Assembly (NCBI GenBank): GCA_016210045.1
Contig: JACQUX010000007.1
Span: forward strand, 1 to 57,630
Direction of reading: 5' to 3'
Origin: Deltaproteobacteria bacterium
GTDB taxonomy: Bacteria > UBA10199 > GCA-002796325 > JACPFF01
Length of the DNA: 57,630 nt
Of this stretch, positions 57,434 to 57,630 are shown piece by piece (positions within the stretch are counted from its first letter, which is position 1; every line of letters starts with the position of its first letter). The notes beneath the pieces are model-generated. The model was not told where the DNA came from and ran no database searches. It saw only the letters and a program-made list of their open reading frames with translations. The position numbers were made by a program, and so were the translations under genes.

Positions 57434-57462
57434 TTGACGCAGGCACAGCAGCGGACTAAATG
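57434..57462 (+). promoter_or_regulatory. Promoter of a leaderless small ORF, copy 2
   Basis: TTGACG (57434-57439), 17 bases, TAAATG (57457-57462), 7 bases to ATG 57470. It parallels the site at 54205. Confidence 0.4.
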
Positions 57463-57469
57463 GCACGAC

Positions 57470-57630
57470 ATGGCTCACGGCCTCGTAGACAGTCCCGATG
57501 CGGCCCGCACGGTTGCCGCTGCGCGACCGCTTCACCCTTGGCACCCTCTTCACCCTCACCCCCGCCCCCATCGGCCCAGAAAAAGCGCCCCCGCCGAAGG
57601 CGGGTCCGCCTGCGGCGGAGACTGCCTCGC
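57470..57630 (+). CDS. Small ORF running off the window, uncertain
   Basis: Open from the ATG to the end of the window (53 codons). The N-terminal part is Ala-, Arg-, His- and Pro-rich, and the last 15 codons are repeat B in the same frame as in the ORF at 54241. Coding status is doubtful. Confidence 0.25.
   Translation, partial: MAHGLVDSPDAARTVAAARPLHPWHPLHPHPRPHRPRKSAPAEGGSACGGDCL
57586..57630. repeat. GC-rich repeat family B, copy 2 (45 bp)
   Basis: Matches the copy at 54342-54386 over its full 45 bases. The window ends exactly at the end of this repeat, which may reflect an assembly break at repeated sequence. Confidence 0.8.

Noticed and set aside
1-57630. CRISPR arrays, rRNA genes and insertion-sequence transposases.
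   Set aside because: No regularly spaced direct repeats, rRNA segments or transposase motifs were seen. The repeats present are palindromic and dispersed.

Overview
The window looks like a piece of chromosome from an uncultured, GC-rich Gram-negative bacterium. The evidence is a BamB-like lipoprotein, a predicted outer-membrane barrel, the PssA/Psd phosphatidylethanolamine pathway, an O-antigen-ligase-like protein, small c-type cytochromes and ETF-ubiquinone oxidoreductase. A deltaproteobacterial-grade lineage fits the gene mix and the style of the receiver domains, but this is inference from gene content only. No phage, plasmid, CRISPR or insertion-sequence transposase genes were seen.

Layout. 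1-6 kb: yfgM-bamB, truA, a barrel protein, a secreted beta-propeller protein and asd. 6-10 kb: a zinc-ribbon protein, pssA, psd, a DUF465 protein and hutH. 10-17 kb: two tandem single-haem proteins, tsaB, a lectin-like propeller and a block of proteins of unknown function, two of which carry long arginine-rich N-termini. 17-29 kb: fumC, penicillin-binding protein 1A, a DUF4419 protein, ETF-QO, a metallo-beta-lactamase fused to two cyclic-nucleotide-binding domains, tRNA-Cys, a GH114-like lipoprotein, and a tRNA-Leu(UAA) split by a group I intron. 29-36 kb: two orphan HExxH proteins around an RluA-type pseudouridine synthase, trxB with an FNR-like reductase, and a sensorless histidine kinase. 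36-44 kb: radC, comM, a FitAB/VapBC-type toxin-antitoxin pair, a GST, and a locus of unknown function with a methyltransferase-like fold. 44-50 kb: an AddB/AddA-like helicase-nuclease pair. 50-54 kb: a retropepsin-like protein, an O-antigen-ligase-like protein, ruvC and yebC. 54-57.6 kb: a more AT-rich patch with two decayed tandem-receiver proteins around a third orphan metalloprotease-like gene.

Three things stand out. (1) Four promoters share an unusual sequence, GCAACTTT, 11 bases, GCCGATAA. It resembles a sigma-28 (FliA) promoter. In three of the four the ATG begins exactly 7 bases after the -10 box, which predicts leaderless mRNAs. The genes behind them are the two HExxH proteins, the methyltransferase-like operon and the TPR-rich operon of unknown function, so this looks like a small undescribed regulon. 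(2) tRNA-Leu(UAA) carries a compact 235-nt group I intron with a recognisable P1 and P7. (3) At least seven families of palindromic or GC-rich repeats are present. Several copies have become part of genes: one supplies a signal peptide, one a start codon, two supply stop codons, and others encode N-terminal tails.

Most gene starts were moved downstream of the longest open frame on the basis of Shine-Dalgarno sites, family N-termini or promoter position. Leaderless starts also appear behind ordinary TTGACA-type promoters.
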